DNA of 64,000 nucleotides from Streptomyces sclerotialus (GCA_000719105.1 JODX01000007.1:186001-250000), one strand, 5' to 3'; shown: positions 1 to 8,272, counted from the stretch's first letter. The notes: a model not told the origin generated them from the sequence alone. Program-made: numbers and translations.

Positions 1-123
1 CTCGGGGTCGGTGGGGCGCAGGAGGGTGCGGCTGCTCAGTACGTGGACCATACGTCGGAGCCTAGTGGGCCGGGGATTAGGCTCGGCGGTGCCCGAGCCG
101 CGCAGCAGACCAGGAGCAGCCCC

Positions 124-663
124 ATGGACACCCCCGCCACCGGACTGACGTTCCGCGACGCCACCGACGCCGACGTGGACACCCTCGTCGCCCTCGTCCA
201 GTCGGCGTACCGCGGGGAGCCCAGCCGGACCGGGTGGACCACCGAGGCGGACATCCTCGAGGGGCAGCGCACCGACCCCGAGGGCGTGCTGGAGGTCATC
301 AAGGCACCGGACAGCCGGCTGCTCACCGTCGAGCGCGACGGCACCGTCGTCGCCTGCTGCCAGCTGGAGCACCGTGGCGACCACGCCTACTTCGGGATGT
401 TCGCGGTCAGCCCCGCGCTCCAGGGCGCCGGGCTCGGCAGGACCGTCCTGGCCGAGGCCGAGCGGACCGCGCGCGAGACCTGGGGCGTGAAGGAGATGCA
501 CATGACCGTGATCTCCGTACGCGAGGACCTCATCGCCTGGTACGAGCGGCGCGGCTACCGCCGTACGGGACGGACGACCCCGTTCCCGTACGGCGACGAG
601 CGGTTCGGCATCCCGCAGCGGGACGACCTGCGGTTCGAGCTGCTGGTCAAGGAGCTGGTCTGA
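124..663 (+). CDS. GNAT family N-acetyltransferase
   Basis: Predicted cytosolic acetyl-CoA-dependent N-acetyltransferase of 179 aa; the substrate cannot be told. The acetyl-CoA pyrophosphate loop is visible at about residues 94-108 (VSPALQGAGLGRTVL, the Q/R-x-x-G-x-G/A motif A). The C-terminal WYERRGYRRTGRT element is the usual motif B. I chose the ATG at 124 over the upstream in-frame ATG at 43 because AGGAGC lies about 8 nt before it and the GNAT fold begins directly after it (LTFRDATDADVDTLVALV). The gene converges with the glycerophosphodiesterase gene. The 66-nt gap between them contains repeated GGCCGGGAAA stretches but no clean terminator. Family assignment is firm, function is not. 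Confidence 0.85.
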   Translation: MDTPATGLTFRDATDADVDTLVALVQSAYRGEPSRTGWTTEADILEGQRTDPEGVLEVIKAPDSRLLTVERDGTVVACCQLEHRGDHAYFGMFAVSPALQGAGLGRTVLAEAERTARETWGVKEMHMTVISVREDLIAWYERRGYRRTGRTTPFPYGDERFGIPQRDDLRFELLVKELV

Positions 664-729
664 GCCGTCCCGGCCGGGAAAGCGTCGGCCGGGAAACCGC
701 CGGCCGGGCGGCCGCCGTGCGGGCGACCG

Positions 730-1413
730 TCACGCGGTGAACCGGCCGGTGCGCTTGATCTCCGGATAGTCGGTCGTCGCACCGTCGAGTCCCAGCGCGC
801 GCACCAGCCGCAGATGGTCCTGGGTGTTCACCACCCAGCCGATGATCCGCAGATCCGCCTTGCGCGCCCGCTCGACGATCTCCAGCGTGAGGCGCCGGAT
901 GTTCAGCACCAGCGTGCCGGCGCCGACCGCCGTGGCGCGGTCCACCACGTCGGTGCCGTAGCGGCTGGCCACCAGCGCGGTGCGCACACCGGGAACGAGC
1001 CGGGAGATCTCCGCCAGCGCCGCGTCGTGGAAGGACAGCACCTCCACCCGGGCCACCAGGTCGCGCCGGTGCATGACCTCCGCGAGTGCCCGGGCCGCCG
1101 CCACGTCCTTGATCTCCGCCTGCAGCGGGGCGCTCACCGCGTCCACGACCTCCTCGAAGGTCGGGATGCGCTCGCCGCGGCCCGCGTCGAGGGTGCGCAG
1201 CTCGGCCAGGGCCTTCTCGGCGATCGGCCCGCTGCCGTCCGTCGTACGGTCCACATCGGCGTCGTGCATCACGACGAGTGCGCCGTCCTTGCTGAGGTGG
1301 AGATCGAGTTCGATGACGTCGAGGCCCGCGGCCTGCGCGGCGACGAAGGAGCGGAGGGTGTTCTCGGGCTCGACACCCATCACTCCGCGGTGACCGATGG
1401 TGAGGAAGTTCAA
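730..1413 (-). CDS. Glycerophosphodiester phosphodiesterase
   Basis: Hydrolyses glycerophosphodiesters to glycerol-3-phosphate and an alcohol; no signal peptide, so probably cytosolic. About 227 aa, the normal size for the short GDPD family. The metal-site motifs are present in order: GHRG at the N-terminus, PENTLRSF, ELDLHLSKDGALVVMHD, then the beta-strand motifs AEIKD and VNTQD, and TDYPE near the end. The reading frame is open to 1479, but the extra N-terminus (rich in P, S and R) looks non-coding. I therefore prefer a TTG start at 1413, which puts the protein directly at NFLTIGHRG and has GGAAG about 10 nt upstream. Start confidence is moderate, family confidence high. Confidence 0.85.
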   Translation of the reverse strand: MNFLTIGHRGVMGVEPENTLRSFVAAQAAGLDVIELDLHLSKDGALVVMHDADVDRTTDGSGPIAEKALAELRTLDAGRGERIPTFEEVVDAVSAPLQAEIKDVAAARALAEVMHRRDLVARVEVLSFHDAALAEISRLVPGVRTALVASRYGTDVVDRATAVGAGTLVLNIRRLTLEIVERARKADLRIIGWVVNTQDHLRLVRALGLDGATTDYPEIKRTGRFTA

Positions 1414-1862
1414 GGCGTGACTCGCTTCCGTCGACGGCGGCTCGGTCCGCGTGGCGGAGGGAGGGGCTCCACGCGGCAAGGCCGCAGCGTAGTCCTCCGG
1501 CCCGGCGATGCAGCCGATCCCGCGCGGGTGTGTACGAGCCGTACGGCCCGGAGGAGGGGCGGGTTCCCGGCGAACGGCGGAGATCCGGTCACCCCTGGGT
1601 GGGCGCGTCCCGCCGGTGTTTGACCGTCCGATTCCACCGCCCGTCGTGACGCGCCGGCGGCGGGTTCCGGCCGGTGTCTACGCCGTTCGTCGGGCTACCG
1701 CGGGGAGAGCGCGGTGGACCCTCTGGCCCATGCGGGGTGTCACCGAAAAATCTACGGCTTCCGCATCGTTGAGCAGGACAACTTCCCGCCCCAGCCCTTG
1801 CGGGAACATGATCGGCCTACATACGGTGTCCTTACGCGAGGTTCTCCCGTGGAGGATGGGTC
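1414..1862. other. Intergenic region between divergent genes
   Basis: About 450 nt with no convincing gene. The far end holds the leader of the DUF6421 gene. A GGGAAC hexamer at 1802-1807, followed about 18 nt later by GTGTC, loosely resembles an ECF-sigma promoter and would give a leader of roughly 30 nt; this is a weak match. GTGGAGG at about 1850-1856 is the ribosome binding site for the ATG at 1863. Short open frames here have composition unlike the flanking genes. Confidence 0.4.
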
Positions 1863-3260
1863 ATGACGGAAATTCTTGTGCGTGAGGGTGCGGAGGAGCG
1901 AGTTCCTCCCGTGGACAGGGTGGTGGATCACCCGGCCTGGCCCGTGCTCAAGGACGCGGTCGAGCGGATCCGGCCATGGCAGTCCAAGGACGGCTCCATC
2001 GACTTCGGCGCCGACGGCGCCCCGGACCGGGCGGACGCCGAACGGGCCGTGCACCGGGTGATCCGGGCGGTGGACGAGCTGTCGCCGCTGCTGCCGCACG
2101 ACGCCGCGTACCACCGGGCGCTGGTGGCGGACCTGCGCCGCTGGGCCGACGGCGGCTTCCAGGTCCCCGACTTCCTCGACTCGCTGCTGGCGTTCCAGCC
2201 CGCGGCCGACCGCCGGGACGGCCTCCAGCACCTGGTCGTCTTCCCGATGTACACGCAGAACGGCAACCCGGACCGCAACCTCGAGGCGGTCGTGCTGCGC
2301 ATGGTCTGGCCGGACTGGCTCGCCGAACTCGAGCGCACCCGCTACGACAACCCCCTGTTCTGCGGCATCACCTTCGAGGACTTCACCGCCGGCTACGACA
2401 CCAACTCGGCCGTCCTCTTCCCCGAGACCATCGCCGTGCGCGAGGCGCCGGAGCGCTTCACCTGGGGCGGCATCTTCTGCGACCGCGAGGCGGCCCGCTT
2501 CCGCCGTGTCACCGGGGCCGCCGTGGACCTCCTCGGCCTGGAACTGCCCGACGACATCCGCGAGATGGTCGCCGACCAGGACCGCTGCCAGCAGGCCTTC
2601 GTCCTGTGGGACATGATCCACGACCGCACCCACAGCCACGGCGACCTGCCCTTCGACCCCTTCATGATCAAGCAGCGGCAGCCGTTCTGGATGTACGGCC
2701 TGGAGGAACTGCGCTGCGACCTCACCGCCTTCAAGGAGGCCGTGAAGCTGGCGGACGACGGTGTCCCGCAGGGCCGTGACGTCCAGTACGCCGTCCTCTT
2801 CGACCGGATGTTCCGCTTCCCGGTCACCGGTGAGCGCGTCCGCAACTACGACGGACTCGGCGGCCAGCTGCTCTTCGCCTACCTCCACAAGCACGACGTC
2901 GTGCGCTGGACCGACAACAGGCTCTCCATCGACTGGCAGCGCGCTCCACAGCTCACCAACCAGCTCTGCGCCGAGATCGAGAAGCTCTACCGCGACGGCA
3001 TCGACCGGCCGAAACTCGTCCACTGGTTCGCCGGGTACGAGCTGGTCTCCGCCTACCTCGCCCCGCACCCCGGCTCCACCTGGGCCAAGGGCCCCGACGC
3101 GCTCGATCTGTCACTGCCGCCCCGTAAGCTCGTCGACGACGTGCTCCCGGACGAGTTCCCGCTGAGCATGTTCTACGAGGCGCTCGCCAAGAAGCTCAAG
3201 CGCGTGATCGCCGAGACGAAGGGGATCACCGCCGAGGCCCCCGAGCGGTCCGCCGCGTGA
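1863..3260 (+). CDS. DUF6421 family protein
   Basis: A 465-aa soluble protein that I recognise as the actinobacterial DUF6421 family, whose biochemical function is unknown to me. There are no membrane segments and no signal peptide. Notable features are aromatic- and acid-rich stretches (FCGITFEDFTAGYDTNS, around residues 162-178) and WDMIHDRTHSHGDLPFDPFM (around 255-275), where clustered His/Asp residues could bind a metal; that last point is my inference. The ATG at 1863 is preceded by GGAGG. The SDR gene starts 59 nt downstream and the threonine aldolase overlaps it, so the three probably form one operon. Confidence 0.8.
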   Translation: MTEILVREGAEERVPPVDRVVDHPAWPVLKDAVERIRPWQSKDGSIDFGADGAPDRADAERAVHRVIRAVDELSPLLPHDAAYHRALVADLRRWADGGFQVPDFLDSLLAFQPAADRRDGLQHLVVFPMYTQNGNPDRNLEAVVLRMVWPDWLAELERTRYDNPLFCGITFEDFTAGYDTNSAVLFPETIAVREAPERFTWGGIFCDREAARFRRVTGAAVDLLGLELPDDIREMVADQDRCQQAFVLWDMIHDRTHSHGDLPFDPFMIKQRQPFWMYGLEELRCDLTAFKEAVKLADDGVPQGRDVQYAVLFDRMFRFPVTGERVRNYDGLGGQLLFAYLHKHDVVRWTDNRLSIDWQRAPQLTNQLCAEIEKLYRDGIDRPKLVHWFAGYELVSAYLAPHPGSTWAKGPDALDLSLPPRKLVDDVLPDEFPLSMFYEALAKKLKRVIAETKGITAEAPERSAA

Positions 3261-3319
3261 GCGCCGCCGGCGCCGCGACCGCTCGGACCGGGACGGCTCG
3301 CACTGCTCAGGAGGCCAGG

Positions 3320-4078
3320 ATGGGAAACGGTAACGGCAACGGGGCACTGAGTGGTGCGGTGATCGCGGTGGCGGGTGCCGGCGGGCCCGCGGGCCGCGCG
3401 GCGCTGCTGCGGCTCGCCGAGGCGGGGGCGACCGTCGTCGGCTCGGACAACGACCCCGAGCGGCTGGCCCGGGCCGTGGACGCGGCCCGGTACGCGCACG
3501 GCGGCGCCACGGTCGTCGGCGACACCGTCGACCTGCTCGATCTCAAGTCGACCCGCGACTGGGCCACCCGCATCGAGAAGGACTTCGGGCGCGTCGACGG
3601 CCTCGTCCACCTCGTCGGGGGCTGGCGCGGCAGCGCGACCTTCGCGGAGACCGACCTCGCCGACTGGGAGCTGCTGGAGAAGCTGCTCGTCCGCACCGTG
3701 CAGCACACCTCGCTCGCCTTCCACGACGGACTGCTGCGCAGCGACCGCGGCCGCTATCTGCTGATCAGCGCGGCGGGCGCGAGCAGGCCGACGGCGGGCA
3801 ACGCGGCGTACTCGGCCGCGAAGGCCGCCGCCGAGGCGTGGACGCTGGCCCTGGCGGACTCCTACCGCAGGGCGGGGGGCGAGCAGGGCCCGCGGGCCGC
3901 GGCTGCGATCCTGGTCGTGAAGGCGTTGGTGCACGACGCGATGCGCGCCGAGCGCCCCAACGCGAAGTTCGCGGGCTTCACGGACGTCGACGACCTCGCC
4001 GAGGCCGTCGCCGGTGTCTGGGAGCGGCCCGCCGCCGAAGTGAACGGGAACCGTCTGTGGCTGACCGAGAAGCCGTGA
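3320..4078 (+). CDS. SDR family NAD(P)-dependent oxidoreductase
   Basis: Short-chain dehydrogenase/reductase of 252 aa. The Rossmann nucleotide loop is AVAGAGGPAGRAALL (about residues 16-30), a variant of TGxxxGxG. VHLVGGWRG stands where NNAG normally lies, and the catalytic Y-x3-K is NAAYSAAKAA (about residues 158-167). The order is that of classical SDRs; the substrate cannot be inferred. The ATG at 3320 follows a near-perfect AGGAGG (3309-3314), and an open frame reaching back to 3257 lacks a ribosome binding site. The stop codon overlaps the GTG of the threonine aldolase (positions 4075-4078), which implies translational coupling. Confidence 0.87.
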   Translation: MGNGNGNGALSGAVIAVAGAGGPAGRAALLRLAEAGATVVGSDNDPERLARAVDAARYAHGGATVVGDTVDLLDLKSTRDWATRIEKDFGRVDGLVHLVGGWRGSATFAETDLADWELLEKLLVRTVQHTSLAFHDGLLRSDRGRYLLISAAGASRPTAGNAAYSAAKAAAEAWTLALADSYRRAGGEQGPRAAAAILVVKALVHDAMRAERPNAKFAGFTDVDDLAEAVAGVWERPAAEVNGNRLWLTEKP

Positions 4079-5145
4079 ACCCCCCGAAGACCGACGCGCA
4101 ACGCCGGCACGACCCCGGCGTCCGCGGCTTCGCCAGCGACAACTACGCGGGCGCCCACCCCGAGGTGCTCGCCGCCCTGTCCCTGGCCAACGGCGGCCAT
4201 GAGGTGGCGTACGGCGGCGACGCCTACACGGAGCACCTCCAGCGGATCATCCGCAGCCACTTCGGCGCCACGGCCGAGGCGTACCCCGTCTTCAACGGCA
4301 CCGGCGCCAACGTCCTCGCGCTCCAGGCGGTCACCGACCGCTGGGGCGCGGTGATCTGCGCCGAGAGCGCGCACATCAACGTCGACGAGGGCGGCGCGCC
4401 CGAGCGTATGGGCGGCCTGAAACTGCTCACGGTGCCCACGCCCGACGGCAAACTCACCCCCGAGCTGATCGACCGCCAGGCCTGGGGCTTCGAGGACGAG
4501 CACCGCGCGATGCCGCAGGTCGTCTCGCTGACCCAGAGCACCGAGCTCGGCACCCTTTACACCCCGGACGAGATACGGGCGATCTGCGAGCACGCCCACG
4601 CGCACGGGATGAGGGTGCACATGGACGGTTCGCGGATCGCCAACGCGGCCGCCTCCCTGGACGTCCCGATGCGGACGTTCACCAACGCGGTCGGCGTCGA
4701 CATCCTCTCCCTCGGGGGGACGAAGAACGGCGCGCTGTTCGGCGAGGCCGTCGTGGTGATCAACCAGGACGCGGTGCGCCGGATGACGCACCTGCGCAAG
4801 CTGTCCATGCAGCTCGCCTCCAAGATGCGCTTCGTGTCGGTGCAGCTGGAGGCGCTGTTCGCCAAGGACCTGTGGCTGCGCAACGCCCGCCACGCCAACG
4901 GGATGGCCCAGCGCCTGGCCGAGGGCGTGCGTGCCGTGGACGGCGTGGAGACCCTGTACCCGGTCCAGGCCAACGCGGTGTTCGCCCGGCTGCCGCACGA
5001 CGTGGCGGAGCGGCTGCAGAAGCGGTACCGCTTCTACTTCTGGGACGAGGCCGCCGGCCATGTCCGCTGGGTGTGCTCCTTCGACACGACCGAGGACGAC
5101 GTGGACGGCTTCCTGGCGGCGCTGAAGGAGGAGATGGCTCGGTAG
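4075..5145 (+). CDS. ltaE: Low-specificity L-threonine aldolase
   Basis: PLP enzyme that cleaves L-threonine/allo-threonine to glycine and acetaldehyde, cytosolic. 356 aa, a normal length. Fold-type I landmarks: SDNYAGAHP near the N-terminus, a His at residue 100 positioned to stack on PLP, HMDGSR (about 182-187) with the Asp that contacts the pyridine nitrogen, and the Schiff-base lysine in LGGTKNG (about K217). The GTG at 4075 overlaps the SDR stop; another GTG at 4057 is possible. The open frame extends further upstream through the SDR gene, but that part is clearly shadow. It is likely the last gene of the operon with the DUF6421 and SDR genes. Confidence 0.9.
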   Translation: MNPPKTDAQRRHDPGVRGFASDNYAGAHPEVLAALSLANGGHEVAYGGDAYTEHLQRIIRSHFGATAEAYPVFNGTGANVLALQAVTDRWGAVICAESAHINVDEGGAPERMGGLKLLTVPTPDGKLTPELIDRQAWGFEDEHRAMPQVVSLTQSTELGTLYTPDEIRAICEHAHAHGMRVHMDGSRIANAAASLDVPMRTFTNAVGVDILSLGGTKNGALFGEAVVVINQDAVRRMTHLRKLSMQLASKMRFVSVQLEALFAKDLWLRNARHANGMAQRLAEGVRAVDGVETLYPVQANAVFARLPHDVAERLQKRYRFYFWDEAAGHVRWVCSFDTTEDDVDGFLAALKEEMAR

Positions 5146-5188
5146 CGCCCGGGCGCTCCGCCGCCGGCACCGCCGACAGTCCAGCATC

Positions 5189-5248
5189 TGCATAGTTATA
5201 CGGTCACCCGGAAATCAATTGACTCTCGGGTGATCGTCTTCCTATGCT
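5189..5248 (+). promoter_or_regulatory. Sigma-70-type promoter with upstream AT-rich box
   Basis: TTGACT at 5219-5224 and TATGCT at 5243-5248 are separated by 18 nt, a near-consensus HrdB-type promoter. Transcription would begin about 5255-5257, at the ATG itself, so the mRNA is predicted to be leaderless. An AT-rich stretch, TGCATAGTTATAC at 5189-5201, stands out from the GC-rich background and resembles half of an arginine-repressor (ARG) box. That resemblance is suggestive only. Confidence 0.7.
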
Positions 5249-5256
5249 TCACGAGC

Positions 5257-5850
5257 ATGGAGCTGACCCAGGAAACGCCCGACCTCTCCGCCTACCTGGC
5301 CGCGGACGAGGTCATCGACCACTATCACCCGCACGTGCGGCGGACAGCCGCGCGTCTCGCCGAGAGCGTGCAGAACTCGTATGAGTATGCGCGGGCGGCC
5401 TACGAGTTCGTACGGGACACCGTCCCGCACTCGGCGGACACCGGCGATCTGCGCGTCACCTGGCGCGCCTCGGACGTACTGCAGCGGGCCACCGGCATCT
5501 GCCACGCCAAGGCCCACGCCCTGGCCGCCTTGCTGAGGGCCGAGGACATCCCGGCCGCCTTCTGCTACCAGCGGCTGACGCACGACGACGGCACCGGCCA
5601 CGTGGTGCACGGCCTGTTGGCGGTGCGGTTCAACGGCGCATGGCACCGGCAGGACCCCCGCGGCAACAAGCCGGGCGTGGACGCGCAGTTCTCCCTCGAG
5701 GGCGAGAGACTCGCCTTCACCCCCGACCCCGGTTCGGACGAGAGGGACTACCCCGTCCTGTACGCCACACCGCACCCGGCCGTACTCGACGCCCTCCGGG
5801 CCGCTCCGGACCGGCCGTACCTCTGGAAGACGCTGCCCGCCGCCCTCTGA
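5257..5850 (+). CDS. Transglutaminase-like domain protein
   Basis: 197-aa protein of the transglutaminase-like cysteine peptidase superfamily. The Cys-His-Asp triad is readable: Cys82 in GICHAKAHALAALL, His118 in GHVVHGLLAV and Asp133 in WHRQDPRGNK. There is no signal peptide, so a cytosolic role is likely; whether it hydrolyses peptides or amides is unknown. The ATG at 5257 has no ribosome binding site, yet it sits 9 nt after a TATGCT -10 element, so translation is probably leaderless. An upstream in-frame GTG at 5230 lies inside the promoter spacer and is rejected. It converges with the acyltransferase gene, 15 nt apart. Confidence 0.8.
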   Translation: MELTQETPDLSAYLAADEVIDHYHPHVRRTAARLAESVQNSYEYARAAYEFVRDTVPHSADTGDLRVTWRASDVLQRATGICHAKAHALAALLRAEDIPAAFCYQRLTHDDGTGHVVHGLLAVRFNGAWHRQDPRGNKPGVDAQFSLEGERLAFTPDPGSDERDYPVLYATPHPAVLDALRAAPDRPYLWKTLPAAL

Positions 5851-5865
5851 GGACGGCCACCACGG

Positions 5866-6594
5866 TCAGCGCGCCTCGGCCGCCCGCACCTCTTCCGGCG
5901 TGGGAGCCGTGCCGCCCAGGTGTGCCGGGACCCACCAGGTGTCGTGCGGGCCCTTGGGGCGCACGGGGTAGGCACGCTGCGCGGCCTCCAGCAGGTCCTG
6001 AACGCGGTCGCGCAACTGGCGTGTGATCGCGCCCGCGTACTTGTCCTTGGACGCCTCGATCGCCTCACCGACCCGTATGGTGACGGGGATGTGACTGCGC
6101 CTGAAGTTGCGCGGGTGGCCCTTGGTCCACAGCCGCTGCGTCCCCCACACCGCCATCGGGACCAGCGGAACACCGGCCTCCTGGGCCAGCCGGGCGGCGC
6201 CCGACTTGAAGCTCTTCAGGGTGAACGAGGGCGAGATCGTGGCCTCGGGGAAGATGCCCACGATCTCACCGGACCGCAGCGAGTCCAGAGCGTGCGCGTA
6301 CGCGGCCTCGCCCTGGGAGCGGTCCACGGGGATGTGCTTCATACCGCGCATCAGCGGACCGGCGACCTTGTGCCGGAACACCGACTCCTTCGCCATGAAA
6401 CGCACCAGCCGCTTCTGCGGCCGCGCGGCGAGGCCGTTGAAGATGAAGTCCAGGTAGCTGATGTGGTTGCTCACCAGTACCGCGCCGCCCGAGCGCGGGA
6501 TGTTCTCCCACCCCTTGCAGTCGATCTTCAGATCCCAGGCTTTGAACAACGTGTGGGCGAGACCGACGACGGGACGGTAGACAAGCTCGGCCAT
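5866..6594 (-). CDS. PlsC-type 1-acyl-glycerol-3-phosphate acyltransferase
   Basis: Membrane-associated acyltransferase (about 242 aa) of the LPLAT/PlsC family, which transfers acyl chains to lysophosphatidic acid or related lipids. The catalytic H-x4-D is SNHISYLDFIF, the substrate motif is FPEATIS (usual form FPEGT), and PLVPMAVWGTQ corresponds to block IV. I chose the ATG at 6594 (MAELVYRPVVGLAH); a GTG at 6621 is an alternative, and neither has a strong ribosome binding site. An inverted repeat 57-84 nt upstream (6651-6678) looks like a TetR-type operator. The exact acyl acceptor is not determinable. Confidence 0.85.
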   Translation of the reverse strand: MAELVYRPVVGLAHTLFKAWDLKIDCKGWENIPRSGGAVLVSNHISYLDFIFNGLAARPQKRLVRFMAKESVFRHKVAGPLMRGMKHIPVDRSQGEAAYAHALDSLRSGEIVGIFPEATISPSFTLKSFKSGAARLAQEAGVPLVPMAVWGTQRLWTKGHPRNFRRSHIPVTIRVGEAIEASKDKYAGAITRQLRDRVQDLLEAAQRAYPVRPKGPHDTWWVPAHLGGTAPTPEEVRAAEAR

Positions 6595-6993
6595 GGACGA
6601 AGCGGACCCTTCTCTGTGCACGGGAGGGAAGGGGTTCCCCCGGCGGGAAAGTTACGGTGCCGTAGGTTTACGGCATAGCGCAGATGGTGCCCCATCAAAC
6701 GGACGGACAACCAGCCCCAGTGCCGGTAAATGGCGAGATCCTCGTCACGTCGCCCGTGATCACCTCGGCGTTTTACGCCACCTTTACTTTGCACGTACGG
6801 TTCTTCGCCGGACGAGCGAGGGCATCTCGCACCCCGCGACGTCGGGCCGGCAGGTGCGCGCCTTTGTCGGGAATGTGTGCAGTGGTGCCGGACACTGAAC
6901 CGGGCGGCACCGGAGGTGCGGTGGATGTGGCGGTGCCCGCGGCGGCGGGCACCCGGTGAGTGCCGTGTCGGCGGCGGAACGGGAGAGTCATCA
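6595..6993. other. Intergenic region with operator-like repeat
   Basis: About 400 nt between the divergent acyltransferase and thioredoxin genes. Besides the repeat at 6651-6678 it has a run of lower GC at about 6760-6800. I see no gene: the open frames crossing it have no start with a ribosome binding site before 6994. Confidence 0.4.
6651..6678. promoter_or_regulatory. Inverted repeat, possible TetR-type operator
   Basis: TACGG-TG-CCGTA at 6653-6664 is a perfect 5-bp inverted repeat. It is followed by a third related half-site, TTTACGG, at 6668-6674. Composite TACGG/CCGTA repeats of this sort occur before lipid-metabolism genes under TetR-family control in actinomycetes (from general memory). 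It lies in the promoter zone of the acyltransferase gene. Confidence 0.4.
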
Positions 6994-7329
6994 GTGGGCG
7001 GGCGCGACGGGGACCAGAGGCTCGGCGTGGCGGAGCTGGGGGAGGAGCTCGGTGCACGGGCCACGCTCGTCCAGTTCTCCAGCGCGTTCTGCGCACCCTG
7101 CCGGGCGACCCGCCGGGTGCTCGCGGAGGTCGCCGCGATGGTTCCCGGGGTCGCCCATGTGGAGATCGACGCCGAGGACAACCTCGGGCTGGTGCGCGCG
7201 CTCGGCATCATCGGGACTCCGACCGTGCTCGTCCTCGACGCCGGCGGGCGCGTGGTGCGACGCGCCGCGGGGCAGCCGCGCAAGGTGGACGTGATCGCGG
7301 CGCTCGGTGAGGCGGTGAGGGTTCCGTGA
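6994..7329 (+). CDS. Thioredoxin-family protein
   Basis: Small (111 aa) cytosolic thioredoxin-fold protein. The redox motif is FCAPCRATRR with Cys33 and Cys36 (CAPC rather than the usual CGPC), and the cis-proline loop is GIIGTPTVLVLD. It presumably reduces protein disulfides. The GTG at 6994 is supported by GGGAGAG spaced 6 nt upstream; longer open frame to 6877 is composition noise. It is read toward the leader peptide and flavin reductase 200 nt away, and a redox or sulfur link between them is only a guess. Confidence 0.82.
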   Translation: MGGRDGDQRLGVAELGEELGARATLVQFSSAFCAPCRATRRVLAEVAAMVPGVAHVEIDAEDNLGLVRALGIIGTPTVLVLDAGGRVVRRAAGQPRKVDVIAALGEAVRVP

Positions 7330-7502
7330 CGGCCCCGGCTGCCGGGGCCGTCCCGCCGGGCCGGGCGGTCCGGCGCCCGCGGCACCGGCGGCGGGCCTCC
7401 CGGCACCCGGTCCCACCCGCACCCCGTCCGGTCCGCCTCGTACGGCACCCGGTCCGGTGTGACAGCCGGCAGGTGACGCATCTCCCACATGCCGGGACCA
7501 AC

Positions 7503-7532
7503 TTGACTGTACGGCTCACGTATCGTCAGCCT
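7503..7532 (+). promoter_or_regulatory. Putative promoter of the leader peptide
   Basis: TTGACT at 7503-7508 is a good -35 hexamer. The hexamer 18 nt further, CAGCCT at 7527-7532, keeps only the A2 and T6 of TAnnnT. With it, transcription would begin at about the ATG at 7539, giving a leaderless message. The -35 is convincing; the -10 is weak. Confidence 0.4.
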
Positions 7533-7538
7533 GACCTT

Positions 7539-7619
7539 ATGCCCCGGGAACTCCTTCTCTTCAAGCGTGTCCATGTGGACCTCGCGCGCACGGCGAGCGC
7601 GTGCTGTCCGGGCTCTTGA
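7539..7619 (+). CDS. Cysteine-type regulatory leader peptide
   Basis: A 26-codon reading frame directly upstream of the flavin reductase gene. It begins MPRELLLFKR and ends VHVDLARTASACCPGS. The basic stretch followed by H-V-D-L and a terminal pair of Cys codons matches the actinobacterial leader-peptide class found before sulfur and cysteine genes, where ribosome pausing at Cys codons is thought to control the downstream gene. There is no ribosome binding site and a TTGACT -35 lies 31 nt before the start, so it may be leaderless. The gap to the flavin reductase start is only 37 nt, with no obvious intrinsic terminator. Identification is by motif, not by homology search. Confidence 0.7.
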   Translation: MPRELLLFKRVHVDLARTASACCPGS

Positions 7620-7656
7620 CCAGCCCCCACATCCCCTCCCGCAGAAGGGCAACCCC

Positions 7657-8166
7657 ATGACGGCCGGTCCCGGCCTCAGCAATCCCCGGTTCGCCTCTCC
7701 CGACCTGCTGCGTTCCGTCTTCCGGCGGCACGCGGCCGGAGTCGCCGTCATCACGGCGCGCGGCGCGTCCGGTCCCGTCGGCTTCACCGCGACCTCGCTG
7801 AGCTCCGTCTCCGCCGAGCCGCCGCTGCTCACCTTCGGGGTCGGCACCGGCGCCTCCAGCTGGCCGGCGCTCTCCGAGGCGGAGCACGTCGGCGTGCACA
7901 TACTCGGCGAGCACCAGCAGGAGCTGGCCGCCACCTTCGCCCGCAGCGGTGCCGACCGTTTCGCGGCGCCGACCGGCTGGCGTACGGGCCCCGAGGGCGT
8001 CCCCGTCCTGGACGACGTGCTGGCCTGGCTGGTCTGCCGGGTGGTGGCCCGGGTCCCGGCCGGGGACCACCGCATCGTCGTCGCCGAGGTGGTCGTCGGT
8101 GATCCGTCGGGCGCGGGGCGTCCGCTGCTGTACCACCAGGGGCGCTACAACGGCCTGCGGGACTGA
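7657..8166 (+). CDS. Flavin reductase family protein
   Basis: FMN-binding split-barrel reductase of 169 aa, expected to supply reduced flavin to a partner monooxygenase. The typical segment FRRHAAGVAVITARGASGPVGFTATSLSSVSAEPPLLTF (residues about 22-60) holds the flavin-binding strand and loop, and the C-terminal PLLYHQGRYNGL is the conserved end of the family. The ATG at 7657 follows AGAAGGG. The in-frame extension to 7567 overlaps the leader peptide and is rejected. The Cys-type leader peptide upstream suggests control by cysteine or sulfur supply, as for the SsuE-type sulfonate system; no sulfonate monooxygenase is in the window. Confidence 0.85.
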   Translation: MTAGPGLSNPRFASPDLLRSVFRRHAAGVAVITARGASGPVGFTATSLSSVSAEPPLLTFGVGTGASSWPALSEAEHVGVHILGEHQQELAATFARSGADRFAAPTGWRTGPEGVPVLDDVLAWLVCRVVARVPAGDHRIVVAEVVVGDPSGAGRPLLYHQGRYNGLRD

Positions 8167-8272
8167 CCCCTCGTCGTGCGGGGATCCGGGCGCGGCCCCG
8201 CTGTGCGACCGGTTACGCAGCGTTGTCAAGGTCACAGTGCAAAGCGCTTGCTCAGTGGGCAGGCAATCGATG

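Noticed and set aside
7429..7577. Minus-strand frame beginning MDTLEEKEFPGHKVRL opposite the leader peptide
   Set aside because: It looks protein-like for about 35 residues, but it covers the promoter and leader peptide on the plus strand, has no ribosome binding site, and runs into low-complexity sequence.
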